This document shows positions 1 to 8,597 of a stretch of 29,469 bases of DNA, one piece after another. A model generated the notes under the pieces. It did not search any database. It had not been told where the DNA came from and worked only from the letters and a program-made list of their open reading frames with translations. The translations under genes and the position numbers were made by a program. The DNA lies in the NCBI GenBank assembly GCA_947425005.1, contig CANDYP010000005.1, forward strand, positions 1-29,469, in the 5' to 3' direction. Source of the DNA: Rickettsiales bacterium (GTDB taxonomy: Bacteria; Pseudomonadota; Alphaproteobacteria; Rickettsiales; UBA1997). Numbering within the stretch: position 1 is the stretch's first letter; every line of letters starts with the position of its first letter.

Positions 1-39
1 TTTAAGGAGCAATGAACTAGCTAACAGGTTCTAAAAACA

Positions 40-2280
40 TTACGCCGCCGAAACAAAATCTTTCATCACCGTCTTCACACCCGTCTTTTCAAAAAATATT
101 TCCAACTTATTTCCATCCGCACTCAGCACTTTTCCGTAACCAAATTTTTGGTGGAAAACTCTTCTGCCGGAAATTCCGTCTTGATGGTTAGGCGTTGCAG
201 CGCTTGACGTCGCAGCTTTACTCACATTTTTGTAAACTGCATCCAGCACCGAAGTTTTAATTTCATTTCGCGGTGTCCAAGAATTTTCATTACTAGATTT
301 TCCGCTTTGGAATTTCTGATTTTGGTAACTTCCGCCGCCAGAAAATCCGCCTGAAAACCCACGATTATTTCCGTGCGACAATTCTTCAAACTCAACTTCC
401 GATTCCGGTAATTCCTTGATGAAGCGAGACGGGGCCTGCATTTGGTAATCACCAAAAACGTAACGACTTTTAGCGTAAGACAAAATTAATTCCTTCTTCG
501 CCCGCGTAATCGCGACGTACATCAAGCGCCTTTCTTCTTCGACGCCGTTGCGCTCTTCCACCGATCGGGCGCTCGGAAATAATCCGTCTTCCAATCCGGG
601 AACGAAAACCAAATCAAATTCCAAACCCTTGGCAGCATGCACCGTCATTACCGTCACAGCGTCGGTCAAATTTTTGTCGTCACGCGCTTCGATCAGCGAA
701 ACATATTCCAAAAACTCCACCATGCTGGAAAAATCGCCCAAACTATTAATGAATTCTTCAATATTTTCGAGGCGTCCTTGTGATTCCAAAGTGCTTTCCA
801 ACTTCCACATCGGAATGTAGCCGACATCGTTCAAGAGAGATTTGGCAAGGTCTGCCAGGGTTGCCGTACCAACTTTTTCGTGAGTTTTTTCAATGATCTC
901 GACCAAACTTTTCAACGCGTCGCGCGCCTTTCCCTTCAAAACATTTTCTTCTAACGATTTTTTAATCGCCGCGAAAAATGAAATTTTTTCTAACTTAGAT
1001 CTCTCGTAGATCGCTGATATTGCTGCATCTCCCGCCCCTCGCTTCGGCACGTTAATGATTCGACTCAGCGCTAAATCGTCGTCCAAATTGGCGCAAATTC
1101 GCAAGTAAGCAATCGAGTCACGAACTTCCATGCGCTCGTAAAATTTCATGCCGCCGATCACTTTGTAAGGCAGTGAGTTGTGAATGAAGGCCTCTTCAAA
1201 AGCGCGAGTCTGATAGCCTGCGCGCACGAGTACCGCCATTCCCGAGGCTTTGTATTTATTCGCCGCAATCGCAATTCGAATCATTTGCGCCGTACTTGAC
1301 GCTTCCATTCGGTCATCGGCAAAAGACAAAACTTTTATTTTTTCGCCCTGCCCGGCCTGCGTCCACAAAGTTTTGCCGTGACGTTCTTTATTGTGCGAGA
1401 TCACAGAATCCGCGGCTTTCAAGATGCGCGAGGTTGAGCGATAATTTTGCTCGAGGCGAATAACTTTAGAATCAGCGAAATCTTTTTCGAAACGCAAAAT
1501 ATTCGCGATGTTGGCGCCGCGCCAGCTGTAGATCGACTGGTCATCGTCACCGACGCAGCAAATATTTTTGTGAATTGCGGCAAGCTTCAAAAGCCACTGA
1601 TATTGCCCGTTATTGGTGTCTTGATATTCGTCGACCAGGATGTAGCGGAATTTGTCTTGGTAGTAAGCAAGCACGTCAGGCTGCGTGGTAAACAAGGTGA
1701 GATTGTGCATCAGCAAATCGCCGAAATCGGCGGCGTTCATTGATCTCAAGCGGTATTGGTACGTCTCGTAAACATCTTTAAGTTTCGGCAAAGAGACGTC
1801 GAAGGCAGCAGACTCAAGACTTCCCGGCCCGACGTTTTTGTCTTTCATCCGCGAGATTTTATTCAAATAAGTCTTGGGCGGAAATTGTTTAACGTCGATA
1901 TTGAGGTCGTTTAAAATTTGTTTGAGCAAACGAGTTTGATCGTCGTCGTCAATGATCGTGAAGTCATTGCGCAGGCCAACAGCCTCAGGGTGACGGCGCA
2001 AGATGCGGGCAGCGATTGAGTGAAAAGTTCCGACCCAGAGATTATTAACTTGGTCGCCAATCACCTCGCCGATGCGCTTTTTCATTTCGGCTGCAGCCTT
2101 GTTGGTGAAGGTTACGGCGAGGATTTGAAGGGGAGAAGCAAGATGTGAATTAACGATGTGGATGATGCGGGAAGTTAGGACTTTGGTTTTGCCAGTGCCA
2201 GCTCCGGCTAGTACTAGCACGGGTCCGTCGGTATGTTGTACAGCTTCAAGCTGTGGGGAGTTTAGATTGCTGAGGGACAT
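40..2280 (-). CDS. uvrD: UvrD/PcrA-type superfamily 1A DNA helicase
   Basis: A 746-aa ATP-dependent 3'-5' DNA helicase of the UvrD/PcrA/Rep family, which unwinds DNA in nucleotide excision and mismatch repair and clears proteins from DNA. All helicase motifs are visible in order: Q motif near LNSPQ (residues 7-11), Walker A AGAGTGKT (25-32), motif Ia TFTNKAAAEM, Walker B DEYQD (217-221), motif III GDDDQSIYSWRGA (244-256), QNYRS (278-282), motif V VHAAKGLEFD and motif VI EERRLMYVAITRAK. The C-terminus has a Gly/Ser/Asn-rich linker and then GRRVFHQKFGYGKVLS, the Tudor-like module that binds RNA polymerase in PcrA/UvrD. Length is normal for the family. The start ATG has no strong ribosome site. 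UvrA lies three genes away on the same strand. Choosing pcrA rather than uvrD as the symbol would be equally defensible. Confidence 0.96.
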   Translation of the reverse strand: MSLSNLNSPQLEAVQHTDGPVLVLAGAGTGKTKVLTSRIIHIVNSHLASPLQILAVTFTNKAAAEMKKRIGEVIGDQVNNLWVGTFHSIAARILRRHPEAVGLRNDFTIIDDDDQTRLLKQILNDLNIDVKQFPPKTYLNKISRMKDKNVGPGSLESAAFDVSLPKLKDVYETYQYRLRSMNAADFGDLLMHNLTLFTTQPDVLAYYQDKFRYILVDEYQDTNNGQYQWLLKLAAIHKNICCVGDDDQSIYSWRGANIANILRFEKDFADSKVIRLEQNYRSTSRILKAADSVISHNKERHGKTLWTQAGQGEKIKVLSFADDRMEASSTAQMIRIAIAANKYKASGMAVLVRAGYQTRAFEEAFIHNSLPYKVIGGMKFYERMEVRDSIAYLRICANLDDDLALSRIINVPKRGAGDAAISAIYERSKLEKISFFAAIKKSLEENVLKGKARDALKSLVEIIEKTHEKVGTATLADLAKSLLNDVGYIPMWKLESTLESQGRLENIEEFINSLGDFSSMVEFLEYVSLIEARDDKNLTDAVTVMTVHAAKGLEFDLVFVPGLEDGLFPSARSVEERNGVEEERRLMYVAITRAKKELILSYAKSRYVFGDYQMQAPSRFIKELPESEVEFEELSHGNNRGFSGGFSGGGSYQNQKFQSGKSSNENSWTPRNEIKTSVLDAVYKNVSKAATSSAATPNHQDGISGRRVFHQKFGYGKVLSADGNKLEIFFEKTGVKTVMKDFVSAA

Positions 2281-2317
2281 TTTGTTTGATTTATTTAGAA
2301 ATTTTTAAACTGCATCT

Positions 2318-2430
2318 GGGACGAGAAACCCCCATGACCGGCATGCGCTCATCCCCCTTATCAGGGGGGCTTTGATCGAGCTCGGGTTAAGCCCCCCTGA
2401 CAAGGGGGGTAGGGGGGGGTTTCTCGTCCC
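2318..2430. repeat. Family A palindromic element, copy 1
   Basis: The outer arms GGGACGAGAAACCCCC and its complement near 2415-2430 enclose an inner palindrome CCCCCTTATCAGGGGGGC / GCCCCCCTGACAAGGGGGG around the centre TTTGATCGAGCTCGGGTTAA. The left arm differs from the other copies. Where they have CTAC it carries about 19 extra bases (ATGACCGGCATGCGCTCAT), themselves partly palindromic, so this copy looks decayed or re-invaded. It lies between the phytochelatin-synthase-like gene stop and the uvrD start and could act as a strong mRNA-end hairpin. Confidence 0.9.
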
Positions 2431-2453
2431 GAACTCAGTACAGGAGTACACTC

Positions 2454-3236
2454 TTAATCCTTCTCCACCACCAAATACCCCCGGTAGGTATCACCATCCT
2501 TAGTATTCATCGCTTCCCAAAGCTTATCCACGCCCACCCAATACCAGGTAGTTTTGTGCAAGGCCACGTCCAGAACCAAAACCGAATCACTCTCTGCGTC
2601 AAATGCTGCTAGTGGCGAGAAGTGGCCGCCAGTATGATTTCCAACCACCTTCCCATCAAAATTCACCACCACGAATTTCTTTCTGTCCGCCAAATATTTT
2701 TTCAATTTTTTACGAAATTTCTGGTGCGACTCTTCATCATTTTTCTCAACATTTTTTACCTTAACCTCGAAGTCGTAAACCTTACTTAAAATCTTCGCCA
2801 AATCCGCCAAAGACAGTCCTGCATCAAAAAATTCCTGACCGTCCTTAACACTCGCTGCAACCTTTAGCCCAATGACTTCACGCTTCTTGATCTTGTCCGT
2901 TTTTTCATTCAAAAAACTCAGCTGCGAATAAGAGCGAAATTCTGCAATTCCACCACCTGCAGCAGCTGGTTTTTCCACGTGATTTTCTTTTTGACTTGGA
3001 ATTTCATCATTTCCGTAAGTGGCATTGAGCAAGATCACGCCTGTCGCCACGCCACAATAAAGCGGATTAATTTGCGGCTGATAAAAATTTACTAATTGAT
3101 AAAAATCATTTTTGAACTGGCTGCGCTCCAAACGTTTCAAGCCTTCCGAGCTGTTCCAAATTTCATTCGAAGCCGCGAAAGATTGCGAAGAGAGAGCAAT
3201 TGCGAAAATAAAAATTGCTAAGAAATTTTTTTTCAT
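2454..3236 (-). CDS. Exported phytochelatin synthase-like cysteine peptidase (C83 family)
   Basis: A 260-aa protein resembling the prokaryotic phytochelatin synthase / glutathione gamma-glutamylcysteinyltransferase family. Seen: a signal peptide of about 21 residues (MKKN, hydrophobic core, cleavage after SQSFA), then the catalytic cysteine in LYCGVATGVILLNAT (Cys61), the histidine in GGHFSPLAAFD (His205) and the aspartate in VLVLDVALHK (Asp223). This is the Cys-His-Asp triad of the family in the right order, followed by the usual W..V..LW.AM and RGYLVV segment. Known bacterial relatives are short, lack the plant C-terminal domain, and mainly remove glycine from glutathione or process glutathione conjugates. 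Export to the periplasm is inferred. No metal-transport gene is adjacent. The gene is bracketed by two family A repeats. The family call is firm; the substrate is unknown. Confidence 0.85.
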   Translation of the reverse strand: MKKNFLAIFIFAIALSSQSFAASNEIWNSSEGLKRLERSQFKNDFYQLVNFYQPQINPLYCGVATGVILLNATYGNDEIPSQKENHVEKPAAAGGGIAEFRSYSQLSFLNEKTDKIKKREVIGLKVAASVKDGQEFFDAGLSLADLAKILSKVYDFEVKVKNVEKNDEESHQKFRKKLKKYLADRKKFVVVNFDGKVVGNHTGGHFSPLAAFDAESDSVLVLDVALHKTTWYWVGVDKLWEAMNTKDGDTYRGYLVVEKD

Positions 3237-3262
3237 AAATTTGTTTTTTAAATATTAGCTCT

Positions 3263-3365
3263 GGACGAAAAACCCCCCTACCCCCCTTATCAGGGGGGCT
3301 TTGATCGAGCTCGGGCTGAGCCCCCCTGATAAGGGGGGTAGGGGGGTTTCTCGTCACGAACTCGG
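3263..3365. repeat. Family A palindromic element, copy 2
   Basis: The left arm GGACGAAAAACCCCCCTACC pairs with a right arm ending GGGGGGTTTCTCGTCACG. The inner palindrome CCCCCTTATCAGGGGGGC / GCCCCCCTGATAAGGGGGG surrounds TTTGATCGAGCTCGGGCTGA. The centre shows the same orientation as copy 1. It ends 4 bases from the ispA stop codon and lies upstream of the phytochelatin-synthase-like gene. Confidence 0.92.
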
Positions 3366-3368
3366 TAT

Positions 3369-4265
3369 TTATCTCTCCCGCGAAACCACAAATTCCGCCA
3401 ACTCTACCAACAGCAACGCTTGCGGTCCGAACATTTTTAAATGCGCCACGGCTTGCTCTCTCAACAAAGCCAATTGCTGAGTTGCATGCTCCAGCCCAAT
3501 CACATCAACCACGCTGGCATTTTCTTTGGGCTTCTTGTGCGCCTGTTCGTCAATGCCAATCTTGCCTTCATTAACGCCGCAATGGTCCAAAATATCGTCT
3601 TTGATTTGGAAGGCCAAACCCAAATCGTGAGCGTAATAACGCAAAGCGTGGCGCGCCTCTGCGCCAGCACGGCCCAAAATCGCCCCCGCCTCACAGGCTG
3701 CCATGAAAAGCTCGCCGGTTTTTAGGCGGTGCACTCGGGCTAATTGTTCTTTGGTAATTTTTTGATTGGCCGTTTCGAGATCAAGCATCTGACCTCCCGC
3801 CATGCCTCTAAAGCCCGCCGCTGCTGCAATCGTCTTGACCAATTCACATCTGACATTGGCATCGTGACCAGTTTCGGGGGAGACCAGAATTTCAAAAGCG
3901 TAAGTGAGCAAAGCATCTCCAGCCAATATTGCCGTGGCTTCATCAAATTTTTTGTGACAAGTCAATTGCCCTCGGCGCTCATTGTCGTCATCCATTGCCG
4001 GCAAGTCGTCGTGAATCAAAGAATAAACGTGGATCAGCTCCATCGCCACAGCTGCATTAAGCGCAGCCGCTGGCGCAATGCCAAAAATCTGCGCTGACAC
4101 GATTGTTAAAAAAGGGCGAATTCTTTTACCGCTCGACATGCTGGAATAGCGCATCGCTTCCACCAGTTTTGACTCGTTAAAGTCTTGCGGCAGTAGCTCA
4201 TCCATTCTTTTTTGAACCAGGATGGAGCAAGCGACTAAGGCTTCAGAGAGAGATTTATTGAGCAT
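3369..4265 (-). CDS. ispA: Polyprenyl (farnesyl) diphosphate synthase
   Basis: A 298-aa short-chain trans-prenyltransferase that condenses isopentenyl diphosphate with allylic diphosphates to make farnesyl diphosphate, the precursor of undecaprenyl carriers, quinones and heme side chains. The first aspartate-rich motif is DDLPAMDDD (86-94), with the DDxxxxD spacing of bacterial FPP synthases. GGQMLDLE lies mid-protein and the second aspartate motif is FQIKDDILD (about 219-227). The residues before the first motif (HVYSLIHDD) match IspA closely, favouring a C15 product, but geranylgeranyl synthase activity cannot be excluded. In many bacteria ispA sits with xseB and dxs; here it stands alone between uvrA and a repeat. 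Confidence 0.93.
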   Translation of the reverse strand: MLNKSLSEALVACSILVQKRMDELLPQDFNESKLVEAMRYSSMSSGKRIRPFLTIVSAQIFGIAPAAALNAAVAMELIHVYSLIHDDLPAMDDDNERRGQLTCHKKFDEATAILAGDALLTYAFEILVSPETGHDANVRCELVKTIAAAAGFRGMAGGQMLDLETANQKITKEQLARVHRLKTGELFMAACEAGAILGRAGAEARHALRYYAHDLGLAFQIKDDILDHCGVNEGKIGIDEQAHKKPKENASVVDVIGLEHATQQLALLREQAVAHLKMFGPQALLLVELAEFVVSRER

Positions 4266-4273
4266 GTTTGCGA

Positions 4274-4345
4274 TTGTTGGTTGCTAGTTGTTGGTTGTTG
4301 GTTGGCGGTGCGCTAGCTAACAACTGACAACTAGCAGCCAACAAC
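4274..4345. repeat. GTTG-rich inverted repeat between uvrA and ispA
   Basis: TTGTTGGTTGCTAGTTGT near 4274-4292 pairs imperfectly with ACAACTAGCAGCCAACAA near 4327-4344, around a centre GCGGTGCGCTAGC. No T-run follows on either strand, so it is a structured spacer rather than a classic intrinsic terminator. It is built from short GTTG(G) repeats and may have arisen by slippage. It lies 15 bases past the uvrA stop. Confidence 0.6.
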
Positions 4346-4360
4346 CCCACTGGACGGGAT

Positions 4361-7222
4361 TTATTTCAAAACCTTCGCTAAATATTTTCCGGTTACCGAT
4401 TTTTTATTTTTAGCGACATCTTCCGGCGTGCCTTCCGCCACAATGTAACCGCCCTTCTCGCCGCCGCACGGGCCAATATCCACAATCCAATCTGCGGTTT
4501 TCAAAACGTCAAGATTGTGTTCAATCACTAAAATCGAATTGCCGGAATCAACCAATTTGTGCAGCACTTTTAAGAGCTTGCTGATGTCTTCGAAATGCAA
4601 GCCGGTTGTCGGTTCGTCCAAAATGTAAAGCGTGTCTCCCGTAGCTTTGCGGCTTAATTCTTTGGCCAATTTAATTCTTTGCGCTTCGCCGCCGGAAAGT
4701 GTTGTGGCACTCTGACCGATTTTGATGTAGCCCAAACCCACGTCGCACAAGGCTTTGAACTTGTCGTGAATGTGGGGCATGCTGGCGAAAAATTCTGCCG
4801 CGTCTTCCGCGGTCATTTCCAAAACGTCGCAAATTGATTTGTCTTTGTAGCGCACTTCCAAGGTTTCGCGGTTGTAACGCTTGCCGTGACAGGTTTCGCA
4901 TTTCACGTAAACGTCGGGCAGGAAATGCATTTCGATTTTGATCAAACCGTCACCCTGACAGGTTTCGCAGCGCCCGCCTTTAACGTTGAACGAAAATCTG
5001 CCCACTTTGTAGCCGCGGGTTTTGGACTCAGGCAAAGCTGTGTAAAATTCACGAATGAAGGTGAAAGCGCCGACGTAAGTACAAGGGTTAGAACGAGGCG
5101 TGCGGCCGATTGGCGACTGGTCGATCTCAATAATTTTGTCGATTAAATGTGAGCCGGTAATGGTCTCGTACGGCCCTGGCGTTACCTTCGCCTTGTTGAC
5201 AATTTTATCCAAAGCGCGGTACAGCGTTTTGATTACAAGGCTGGACTTGCCGCCACCAGAGATCCCAGACACTGCGGCGAACATCTTGAGCGGCAGGTTA
5301 AATGTTACATTTTTCAAGTTATTCGCCGTCGCATTTTTCAACGAAATGATTTTTTTCGGATCAATTTTGCGGCGTGTTTTCGGAATTTCGATTTGCTTTT
5401 TGCCACTCAAATATTGGCCCGTAATACTTTTTGGATCGTTGATTACGTCCTTAGGCAGGCCGGCAGAAATAATTTGCCCGCCGTGCACACCAGCGCCCGG
5501 ACCCACGTCAATCAAGTATTGCGACTCGCGCATCATTTCTTCGTCATGCTCGACCACGATTACAGAATTTCCTAAATCGCGCAGATTTTTTAGCGTCGTA
5601 ATTAATTTGTCGTTGTCGGATTGATGCAGGCCAATAGAGGGCTCGTCGAGCACGTAAAGCACGCCGGAAAGGCCCGAACCAATTTGAGAAGCCAGGCGAA
5701 TTCTTTGCGCTTCGCCACCCGACAAAGTTCCCGATTCACGATTCACCGTCAAATATTCCAAACCGACATTACGCAGGAAACTCAAGCGGCGCTTGATCTC
5801 TTTCAACAAACGTTCCGAAATTTGTTGGTGAGTTGAATTTAATTTTGACTCTAATTCCGAGAACCATTGATCGGCTTTTTCAATCGACATTCTGCTGACT
5901 TCGCCAACATGCAGCCCGTCAATTTTAATCGACAAAGCTTGTTCGTTAAGCCTGTGGCCGCCGCAACATTCGCAGGTTTTGAGAGTTTGGAATTTGCTTA
6001 ATTCTTCGCGCATCCATTCGCTTTCAGAGTCGGAAAATTTCTTTTTCAAATTGTTAATAATGCCGTCGAAAGGCTTTTTGACTTTGAAGGCTTTAAGGCC
6101 GTCTTCGTGCTTCACTTCGATCTCTTCGTCACCGGTGCCGTAGAAAATTTTGTCTTTAATTTCTTGCGACAAAGTTTTGAAAGGCGCATCCAAACTGAAT
6201 TTGTACTTGTCGGATAAAGCTTGCAGGATCTGCTGGTAGAAGCGCGCTTGCGTGCCTTGCCAAACTGCGATTGCGCCTTGACGCAGCGACAAATTTTCGT
6301 CTTCGACCACTAAGTCTTCGCTGAAATAAAATTCAGTTCCGAGACCGTCGCAAGATTTGCAGGCGCCGTATGGGCTGTTGAAAGAGAAGAGTCGCGGCTC
6401 GATTTCAGAAATCGTAAAACCGGAAATTGGGCAGGAAAATTTTTCACTAAAAATAATGACGTCACCTTCTTTGTGGACGGATTTTGTCTTTTCAGCAAGC
6501 CCGACGATTTCTACAAAAAGCAGACCGCCGGAAATTTTTAAAGCGGTTTCAACCGAGTCAGCAAGCCTGTTGCCGAGATCGTCCGAGATTACGATGCGGT
6601 CAACAATTACTTCAATGTCGTGCTTTTTATTTTTGTCGAGCGCGGGAAGAATTTCGTTTAAATCGTGCACATTGCCGTCAACCTTAATGCGCTGGAAGCC
6701 CTGCTTTCTAACTCCCATCATCTCTTTGCGATATTCTCCTTTTTGGCCACGAACGATGGGAGCGAGTAAATAAATTTTGGTTTTTTTCGGCAAAGCTAGA
6801 ATTTTTTCGACCATCAGTGAGGCCGATTGGCTTTCGATTGGCTTGCCAGTTGCCGGCGAATAAGGCACACCAATGCGCGCGAATAAAAGGCGGAAGTGAT
6901 CGTAAATTTCTGTGACCGTACCAACAGTTGAACGCGGATTGCGCGAGGTGGTTTTTTGATCAATCGCAATCGCCGGAGAAAGGCCGGTGATTGATTCGAC
7001 ATCCGGCTTGTCTTGCAGATCCAAAAATTGACGCGCGTAAGATGAAAGGCTTTCGATGAAGCGGCGCTGGCCTTCGGCGTAAATCGTGTCAAACACCAAG
7101 GAAGATTTTCCGGAACCACTTAATCCAGTAACCACAACCAGCTGATTTTTAGGAATCTCAATACTGACATTTTTTAAATTATGCTCTTTAGCGCCAACAA
7201 CTTTGATAAATTTTTCTTCCAT
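4361..7222 (-). CDS. uvrA: Excinuclease ABC subunit A
   Basis: A 953-aa UvrA, the damage-sensing ATPase of nucleotide excision repair that loads UvrB at lesions. Two ABC modules are seen: first Walker A GLSGSGKS (33-40) with LSGGEAQRIRLAS and LYVLDEPSIGLH, then a second Walker A GISGGGKSSLV with LSGGEAQRIKLAKE and LYILDEPTTGLH. Zinc-binding Cys pairs are present as CPISG...CKSCDG in the first insertion domain, CECCGG, and CETCQGDG...CETCHG in the second module. Length and order match the family. The gene is followed by a GTTG hairpin and preceded by a structured non-coding stretch. Its neighbour three genes downstream, uvrD, acts in the same pathway. Confidence 0.98.
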   Translation of the reverse strand: MEEKFIKVVGAKEHNLKNVSIEIPKNQLVVVTGLSGSGKSSLVFDTIYAEGQRRFIESLSSYARQFLDLQDKPDVESITGLSPAIAIDQKTTSRNPRSTVGTVTEIYDHFRLLFARIGVPYSPATGKPIESQSASLMVEKILALPKKTKIYLLAPIVRGQKGEYRKEMMGVRKQGFQRIKVDGNVHDLNEILPALDKNKKHDIEVIVDRIVISDDLGNRLADSVETALKISGGLLFVEIVGLAEKTKSVHKEGDVIIFSEKFSCPISGFTISEIEPRLFSFNSPYGACKSCDGLGTEFYFSEDLVVEDENLSLRQGAIAVWQGTQARFYQQILQALSDKYKFSLDAPFKTLSQEIKDKIFYGTGDEEIEVKHEDGLKAFKVKKPFDGIINNLKKKFSDSESEWMREELSKFQTLKTCECCGGHRLNEQALSIKIDGLHVGEVSRMSIEKADQWFSELESKLNSTHQQISERLLKEIKRRLSFLRNVGLEYLTVNRESGTLSGGEAQRIRLASQIGSGLSGVLYVLDEPSIGLHQSDNDKLITTLKNLRDLGNSVIVVEHDEEMMRESQYLIDVGPGAGVHGGQIISAGLPKDVINDPKSITGQYLSGKKQIEIPKTRRKIDPKKIISLKNATANNLKNVTFNLPLKMFAAVSGISGGGKSSLVIKTLYRALDKIVNKAKVTPGPYETITGSHLIDKIIEIDQSPIGRTPRSNPCTYVGAFTFIREFYTALPESKTRGYKVGRFSFNVKGGRCETCQGDGLIKIEMHFLPDVYVKCETCHGKRYNRETLEVRYKDKSICDVLEMTAEDAAEFFASMPHIHDKFKALCDVGLGYIKIGQSATTLSGGEAQRIKLAKELSRKATGDTLYILDEPTTGLHFEDISKLLKVLHKLVDSGNSILVIEHNLDVLKTADWIVDIGPCGGEKGGYIVAEGTPEDVAKNKKSVTGKYLAKVLK

Positions 7223-7523
7223 GAGATTTGATTGGGATTCGAGTACATTAACAATTCGAAACCCGTCACGAGAAATCTCCCGTGACGGGCCGTATAAGAA
7301 GCTATCACTTGGATAGGTCCTTATCTTTTCAAGAGAGAAAAGAGCTCACGCTATCTTAAGTCAGTGAAGTAACTACAGATAACGTAACCACTATTATGAG
7401 AGGTATGAATACCATAGTGAGTTACGATAGTTAGTAGTTTAGACAAGGAATCTATCACAAGGCTAACTCGCACGGAGCTAGCTAAGCGAAGACCTCAAAC
7501 ACGCAGCCAGAACTTGCAACAAG
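7223..7523. other. Gene-free region with consecutive stem-loops (possible ncRNA)
   Basis: No open reading frame with coding character was found in this 301-base gap between uvrA and pstS. Four separate stem-loops are visible: CCCGTCACG/CGTGACGGG (7262-7289), CTATC/GATAG (7302-7316), TCTTTTC/GAAAAGA (7324-7343), and a longer one from CGTAAC (7383-7388) to GTTACG (7421-7426) with nested ACTAT/ATAGT and GGTA/TACC. On the minus strand the 7262-7289 hairpin is followed by TTTCG, a weak terminator-like context. I checked by eye for tmRNA, 6S, SRP and RNase P signatures and recognised none. A structured RNA or the tail of the uvrA leader are both possible. Confidence 0.4.
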
Positions 7524-8597
7524 TTACAAATTACCAGCCACCTCATCCCCGACTTTTTTGATTTCCAAATCAGTCAAAGGGATGAGTCCTTTTTGCAGCA
7601 AGTAGCCGTCTGGGCCCACCGTATCTGCACTAATAATTTCTTTAACGAATTCGCGCATTCCCGGGATTAAATCGAGATGCTCTTTTTTAAAATAAATGAA
7701 GAGCGGGCGCGAAACTTTATATTTCGAGGACGCAATGTTTTCAAAGCTTGGAAGCGTCTCGTCAATGAAAGCCGCTTGAATTAATTCGTGATTTTCTTCC
7801 AAAAAACTGAAGCCGAAAATTCCCAAAGCGTCTTTGTCGTTGCGCAGTTTTTGTACGATCAAATTGTCGTTTTCGCCGGCTTCAATGAACTTGCCGTCGC
7901 TTCTAATTACGTGACATTTTTTCTGTCTGATTTTTTTGTCCGGAAAGGCTTCGGTAAATTCTTTAATGTCTAAACAAGCCTCTTCCATCACCAGCTCAAC
8001 AAAGGCATCACGCGTTCCCGAGGTTGATGGCGGACCGTAAATTGCGATGTTAACCTTGGGTAATTTCGGATCGATGTCGCTCCATTTTTGGTAATAATTT
8101 TTAACTAATTTTCCGCTTTTTAAATCATTATTTTTCTGGGGAACATTTTCCGCCAAAGCCAGAAAAACTTGTTTTTTGGTTAGGCTGTATTTGCCGCCGG
8201 CAACTGAATTTGCCAGCACGATGCCGTCGTAACCGATTTTGATTTCGACGATGCCTTTGATGCCGTGCTCGTTGCATTTGGCAATTTCACTTTTTTCGAT
8301 GCGACGTGATGCGTCAGAAAAATCGGGATAATTGTAGCCGATACCGGAACAAAAAAGTTTGAAGCCGCCGCCGGTACCGGTTGATTCCACGATCGGAGTT
8401 TTAAATTTTTGTGATTTAGAATTTTTTAACTTGGCTGTACGGCCAAATTCTTCAGCAATAGTTGCTGCAAAAGGATAAACGGTGGAAGAGCCCACAATGC
8501 TGATGTGACTTCTTGCGGCGACACTAAAATCAAAAGAAAATGCCTGATTAGTGACGCTAAAAATTAATGGAATTGTCAGAAAGAAATTTCGCAACAT
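7524..8597 (-). CDS. pstS: Phosphate ABC transporter substrate-binding protein (PstS-like)
   Basis: A 357-aa periplasmic binding protein with an N-terminal signal peptide of about 21 residues (cleavage near NQAFS). The phosphate-binding signature is clear: VGSSTVYPFAATIAEEFG, then VESTGTGGGFKLFCSGIG, DASRRIEKSEIAKC and KIGYDGIVLANS, all typical of alphaproteobacterial PstS, and later PPSTSGTRDAF. The role is to capture inorganic phosphate for the PstCAB importer. No pstC, pstA, pstB or phoU gene is in the window, so this is an isolated copy, either a second PstS or a displaced one. It diverges from bamA around a 24-bp palindrome at 8746-8769. No unambiguous Pho box was found. Confidence 0.88.
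   Translation of the reverse strand: MLRNFFLTIPLIFSVTNQAFSFDFSVAARSHISIVGSSTVYPFAATIAEEFGRTAKLKNSKSQKFKTPIVESTGTGGGFKLFCSGIGYNYPDFSDASRRIEKSEIAKCNEHGIKGIVEIKIGYDGIVLANSVAGGKYSLTKKQVFLALAENVPQKNNDLKSGKLVKNYYQKWSDIDPKLPKVNIAIYGPPSTSGTRDAFVELVMEEACLDIKEFTEAFPDKKIRQKKCHVIRSDGKFIEAGENDNLIVQKLRNDKDALGIFGFSFLEENHELIQAAFIDETLPSFENIASSKYKVSRPLFIYFKKEHLDLIPGMREFVKEIISADTVGPDGYLLQKGLIPLTDLEIKKVGDEVAGNL

Noticed and set aside
3163..3357. Open frame reading MTRNPPTPLIRG through family A copy 2
   Set aside because: It is made of repeat sequence plus the antiframe of the signal peptide region of the adjacent gene.
2318..3365. Composite transposon carrying the phytochelatin-synthase-like gene
   Set aside because: The flanking repeats have no transposase and no visible target duplication; only a cassette-like arrangement is claimed.
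7223..7523. tmRNA, 6S RNA or RNase P RNA in the uvrA-pstS gap
   Set aside because: No alanyl acceptor end, tag frame, or GAGGAAAGTC-type core could be found on either strand; left as unassigned structure.
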